Below are positions 5,308-8,057 of a stretch of DNA of 8,057 nt, one piece after another. The DNA comes from Clostridiales bacterium (GTDB lineage: Bacteria; Bacillota; Clostridia; Oscillospirales; Oscillospiraceae). The stretch covers positions 1-8,057 of the forward strand of contig SFIL01000045.1 of the NCBI GenBank assembly GCA_004556205.1, read 5' to 3'. Below the pieces are notes generated by a model. That model was given only the letters and a program-made list of their open reading frames with translations. It searched no databases and was not told the DNA's origin. Positions within the stretch are counted from its first letter, which is position 1. Every line of letters starts with the position of its first letter. A program made the position numbers and the translations under genes.

Positions 5308-6253
5308 CGGAATTGCCTCCTGCAAACCGCATCGGCGTATAGCGGATGCCGTTTGTGATCTTCTCCGTGTCGGTCGGTACGAAGCCGAGGCGCCGGTAGA
5401 TGCCCACCGCATAGGGAGCGGCGTTGACCGTGAACTCCTGCACGGTATAGTCCATGCGCATTGTCTCGAACAGCTTTTTCCCAATGCCTCTGCGCTGGCA
5501 GTCCTCGCGCACAAAAAAGTAGCCGATATGCTGCGGCGCGCGCATGGCAAGCACGCCGATCAGCGTATCCTCTTCATACGCGCCGTAATAGTGCATTCTT
5601 GCATTGCGCTCCGCATTATCCAACGACGCACGAAACTCGTCAATTCCCTCCTGCAGGTAGACGGGCGCTTCAAAGCGGCAAAAGACCTCCCACATTAGAG
5701 AAATTGCCTCAGGCAGTTCATCGGGAGAGAGCCGCTTGATGCGCGTTGCACACCTTGTTAGGGCGTAAAGCGCCATGTCCTCTACCCTGCCATGCTTAAC
5801 GGCATTGCAGCGCAGCAGCCCTTCAAAGCGAAAGCCCGCCTTTTCCAGCACCCGCCGCGAACCTGCGTTATAGGAAAACGGCTCTGCATAGATACGCAGA
5901 ATATCCGTTTCCGCAAAAATACGCTTACAAAGTCTGCGCACCGCCTCCGTCATGATGCCTTTCCCCCAATATTCCTCGGCAAGATAATATCCCAGCTCCG
6001 CCGTTTGCGCGTGGATATTCCCCTGTCGGAACACGCCGATGCTGCCGACCGCTCGATCTTCAATGGTAATGGCATAGGCAAAGGTCGTATTCGGAGCTGC
6101 ACTCTGTATGGCTGCAATATACGAAGCGGCGTCCCGCTCCGTATAAGGATAGGGGATGCCGTCTCGGAGGTTATTCAGAATTTTTGGATTGGAAAGTGCA
6201 GCAGCGAGGTCTTTCGCGTCAGATTCCCGCCACGCTCTGAGATCAAATTCCAT
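5294..6253 (-). CDS. Tandem double-GNAT acetyltransferase
   Basis: A 319-residue protein carrying two complete Gcn5-related N-acetyltransferase domains in one uninterrupted frame. Domain 1 (about 1-165) is RimJ/RimL-like: FDLRAWRESD (3-12), AELGYYLAEEYWGKGIMTEA (85-104, with the acetyl-CoA pyrophosphate loop at WGKGIM) and NAGSRRVLEKAGFRFEGLLR (129-148). Domain 2 (about 171-312) is a different GNAT subtype: YFFVREDCQRRGIGKKLFE (245-263, Q-R-R-G-I-G loop) and NAAPYAVGIYRRLGF (277-291). Each domain alone is the size of a normal single-domain enzyme. Such enzymes move acetyl from acetyl-CoA to amines on proteins, peptides or small molecules; the substrate cannot be read from sequence. The start at 6253 has GGAG (6265-6262) about 8-10 nt upstream. 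The gene overlaps the preceding membrane-flavodoxin gene by 11 bp and the following membrane protein gene by 14 bp. Confidence 0.9.
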   Translation of the reverse strand: MEFDLRAWRESDAKDLAAALSNPKILNNLRDGIPYPYTERDAASYIAAIQSAAPNTTFAYAITIEDRAVGSIGVFRQGNIHAQTAELGYYLAEEYWGKGIMTEAVRRLCKRIFAETDILRIYAEPFSYNAGSRRVLEKAGFRFEGLLRCNAVKHGRVEDMALYALTRCATRIKRLSPDELPEAISLMWEVFCRFEAPVYLQEGIDEFRASLDNAERNARMHYYGAYEEDTLIGVLAMRAPQHIGYFFVREDCQRRGIGKKLFETMRMDYTVQEFTVNAAPYAVGIYRRLGFVPTDTEKITNGIRYTPMRFAGGNSDGVV

Positions 6254-7196
6254 TGCCTTGTGTCTCCGTACATTCGCGAATTCTCTTTTCGGAGAGATAC
6301 TTCCCTCTGCGGCAGCAGACGCTTGTGACGCGTTCGGCTTTCAGGTGGAGCAAATCATCCATCTCCTCAGCCGCTTCGGCGTAGGAAGTCCGCTGGTGAT
6401 GCACCAAAACATACCTTGCGCGTTTGAGCTTCCCGCTTGCTGCCTTGCAAAACGCTCTGGTCGGCGCAGCCAAATGAAACACCCAAATCGGCGTGCAGAT
6501 CGTCACGCAGTCATAGCCTGCAAGGTCGGCAGATATTTCTTCAATCGGCATTGCCCAGCGGTGCATGCCGAAGCGTCCGCACCACCAAAAGCCCAGCGTG
6601 CCCTCGGTTCGCTCCTTCGCGCGAATTTCCCGCACCTGCGCGCCGCTGCGGTTCGCCTCCTCCAGCGCGAGTTTTTTTGTATAGCCCATGCGGGAAAAAT
6701 AGACCACAAGTTCCTGCGGATTCGTGCCGATATTCGGATAGTCACTCTCGCGCACGCAAAAGCGCTCCTGTTTTTCAAAGACCCACGCCATATAGCCCGT
6801 AACCGCCTGCAAAGCCCCGAAAATGAAGTAACTCGTAGACATGAAATTCAGCGGGAACATATAGAACTGAATGCAGATCCACAGCATCAGCGTCACGCCG
6901 AAGATTCCGCCCAAGATCACGCCGCTGCGCTTTCTCGCAAACAGCAGTCCCGCCGCCGTCAGATTTGTCAGACCGTTGACGATCAGCAGCGCGATCCCCG
7001 GAAATACGAAGTCTTGATAGAGATATTCCGCCAAGGGCAGCACCTGAAAATAAGGCAGCATTGCATCCATGCCCATTGCCTTGCCGGTCGGATCGGCAAG
7101 CATTCCTGTTGCACCGGCAACCGCGCCGATGCCGATAAACAGCGTCCAAAAGAGCAACGCTTTTCGTGTTTTTTCAAAGCGGCTGTTTTTCCTCAT
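6243..7196 (-). CDS. Membrane-anchored flavodoxin-like protein
   Basis: A 317-residue fusion. Residues 1-145 are membrane: a basic start (MRKNSRFEKTRK), then hydrophobic helices at about 13-32, 63-86, 92-112 and 117-138. Residues about 160-300 form a flavodoxin-like domain: ELVVYFSRMGYTKKLA (162-177), where SRMGYT matches the (S/T)x(T)Gx(T) phosphate loop for FMN except Met in the third position. A second strand-loop, YDCVTICTPIWVFHLAAPTRAF (228-249), has the T-P-I-W pattern of the second FMN loop. It is likely an FMN electron carrier or quinone/NAD(P)H-linked reductase tethered to the cytoplasmic face. Substrate and partner are unknown. The start at 7196 has AAAGG (7210-7206) upstream and overlaps the stop of the ABC permease gene in an ATGA arrangement (4 bp). 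Its end overlaps the double-GNAT gene by 11 bp. Domain assignment is good, function open. Confidence 0.85.
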   Translation of the reverse strand: MRKNSRFEKTRKALLFWTLFIGIGAVAGATGMLADPTGKAMGMDAMLPYFQVLPLAEYLYQDFVFPGIALLIVNGLTNLTAAGLLFARKRSGVILGGIFGVTLMLWICIQFYMFPLNFMSTSYFIFGALQAVTGYMAWVFEKQERFCVRESDYPNIGTNPQELVVYFSRMGYTKKLALEEANRSGAQVREIRAKERTEGTLGFWWCGRFGMHRWAMPIEEISADLAGYDCVTICTPIWVFHLAAPTRAFCKAASGKLKRARYVLVHHQRTSYAEAAEEMDDLLHLKAERVTSVCCRRGKYLSEKRIRECTETQGNGI

Positions 7197-8057
7197 TTTC
7201 TCGCCTTTCTGCCTGCAACGACATTGATCAGCACATACACAGCGATCAGGGCAGCAACTGTTCCGCCGAGGATCAGATACATCGTTCCCGTTTCGACCTT
7301 CTCCCCAAAGAAATAGAGGTTGCAGTCGATGGAATCTTGAATTCCCTCGACGACCTCATTCGGAAACCCCTGATGCTCCATTTCCGCAAAGACCCCGCGC
7401 AGAGCGTGGTTGCGGAGCAGCGAGGTGCCGTAGGTGCCCGGCAGGAAGCCGAGAACCTTCTGCAAGCCCTCAGAGAACTGCGAGATCGGCATATACGCGC
7501 CGCAGAGGAAGCCATAGCCCGCGCTGACGATTGTCCCGACTGCGGACATCTGCCCCTGTGTCGAGAGGAAATGGTTGACAATGCTCGAAAGCGCCGTGCC
7601 GAACATGACCAAAAGGAACACATCGAGCAGCATCAGCAGGACATCCGTCACCGTCAGATACCAGCCCGCCTGCGCGACATACAAAAGGCTCACACCCATC
7701 GCGACCACGCAGACAATCAGTGTAGACAGCATGGTCGAGATATAATAGCCAAGGGCAAGCGTGCTGCTCTTTACGGGTGAGATGGTCAGGTCGCGTCTTG
7801 CGCCCGTGACCTTATCCTGCACCATCAGCAAATTTGAGCAGAACGCCACCGTGACGCAACAGACCGCAAGCAGGGAGGAAAAGAGCTGTCCGCCGACGCA
7901 GCCGCCGAGTAAGGACTCATCCACGGCTACGCCGAACGCCTCCATCCCGCCGCGGAAGGAATCCTCATAGACATTTTGCAGAAAGGTGGCATACAAAATC
8001 AGAAGGATCAGCGGCGTAATGAGGGAGGAGAAAAACATCCCCTTGTCCTTAAAAAAC
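7193..8057 (-). CDS. ABC-2 type transporter permease (5' end cut by window edge)
   Basis: The open frame runs off the right edge. The last readable codons give FFKDKG immediately before the methionine at 8038, and this reads as the usual cytosolic lead-in to helix 1 of ABC-2 permeases. That Met is therefore internal and probably a few tens of residues are missing. Counting from it, hydrophobic segments lie at about 2-20, 50-72, 95-121, 130-155, 164-186 and 252-275, giving the six-helix ABC2_membrane layout. QDKVTGARRDLTISPVKSST (75-94) is the cytosolic loop contacting the ATPase, and GAYMPISQFSEGLQKVLGFLPGTYG (180-204) is the conserved region before the large external loop (about 205-250). 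The family exports drugs, antimicrobial peptides or lipids/polysaccharide. No ATPase is in the window; it is expected just upstream. The stop overlaps the next gene's start by 4 bp. Confidence 0.9.
   Translation of the reverse strand, partial: FFKDKGMFFSSLITPLILLILYATFLQNVYEDSFRGGMEAFGVAVDESLLGGCVGGQLFSSLLAVCCVTVAFCSNLLMVQDKVTGARRDLTISPVKSSTLALGYYISTMLSTLIVCVVAMGVSLLYVAQAGWYLTVTDVLLMLLDVFLLVMFGTALSSIVNHFLSTQGQMSAVGTIVSAGYGFLCGAYMPISQFSEGLQKVLGFLPGTYGTSLLRNHALRGVFAEMEHQGFPNEVVEGIQDSIDCNLYFFGEKVETGTMYLILGGTVAALIAVYVLINVVAGRKARK

Noticed and set aside
5308..5550. Longer N-terminus (81 extra codons) for the five-helix membrane protein
   Set aside because: The extra part is Arg/Ser/Ala-rich, out-of-frame reading of the second GNAT domain. 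The start at 5307 has AGGAGG at ideal spacing and begins the hydrophobic sequence.
6156..7316. 386-codon plus-strand frame opposite the membrane-flavodoxin gene
   Set aside because: It is rich in Arg/His/Cys, has no domain and runs across three real genes. It is an antisense shadow of well-supported minus-strand genes with matched overlaps and ribosome binding sites.
7166..7780. 204-codon plus-strand frame opposite the ABC permease
   Set aside because: It is a charged, low-complexity translation without a domain, antisense to a clear ABC-2 permease.
1..8057. CRISPR array, toxin-antitoxin pair, insertion sequence, riboswitch or tRNA
   Set aside because: No regularly spaced repeats, transposase, paired small genes with toxin features, T-box/riboswitch-like leader or cloverleaf was found on either strand.

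Overview
The window looks like chromosomal DNA from a Gram-positive, low-to-mid GC Clostridia-type Firmicute. By eye GC is a little above half and third positions are C/G-rich, which would suit an Oscillospiraceae-like gut anaerobe. This is an inference from three things: the protein set (TmcAL, acetate kinase, peptidase T and an ABC-2/flavodoxin/GNAT/AraC cluster), the strong AGGAGG-type ribosome binding sites, and the AT-rich intergenic promoters. I cannot name a species. No rRNA, tRNA, CRISPR array, transposase or phage gene is visible.

Left part (1-3910). The minus-strand gene tmcAL (82-1224) and the plus-strand gene ackA (1357-2553) diverge from a 132-bp AT-rich spacer. That spacer holds two back-to-back, partly overlapping sigma-A-like promoters. 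Both enzymes handle acetate with ATP: AckA interconverts acetate and acetyl phosphate, and TmcAL adenylates acetate to make N4-acetylcytidine in elongator tRNA-Met. pepT (2610-3818) follows ackA on the same strand after a perfect 12-bp hairpin that lacks a U-tract. A strong hairpin at 3865-3908 ends pepT and, read the other way, also ends the minus-strand cluster.

Right part (3911-8057). Five minus-strand genes are read from right to left: an ABC-2 permease (its 5' end is outside the window), a membrane-anchored flavodoxin-like protein, a tandem double GNAT acetyltransferase, a small five-helix membrane protein of unknown function, and an AraC-family regulator with a GyrI-like ligand-binding domain. 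The first four overlap by 4, 11 and 14 bp, so they are almost certainly translationally coupled. The regulator follows after 62 bp. The most economical reading is an accessory export/modification/sensing cluster that responds to a small molecule, perhaps a drug or antimicrobial. The parts are known families. The combination, and the roles of the membrane flavodoxin and the five-helix protein, are the least explained things in the window. The ATPase partner of the permease is expected just beyond the right edge.

The sequence is densely coding. The non-coding stretches are 1-81, 1225-1356, 2554-2609, 3819-3910 and 4799-4860, and each is described below where something can be seen.
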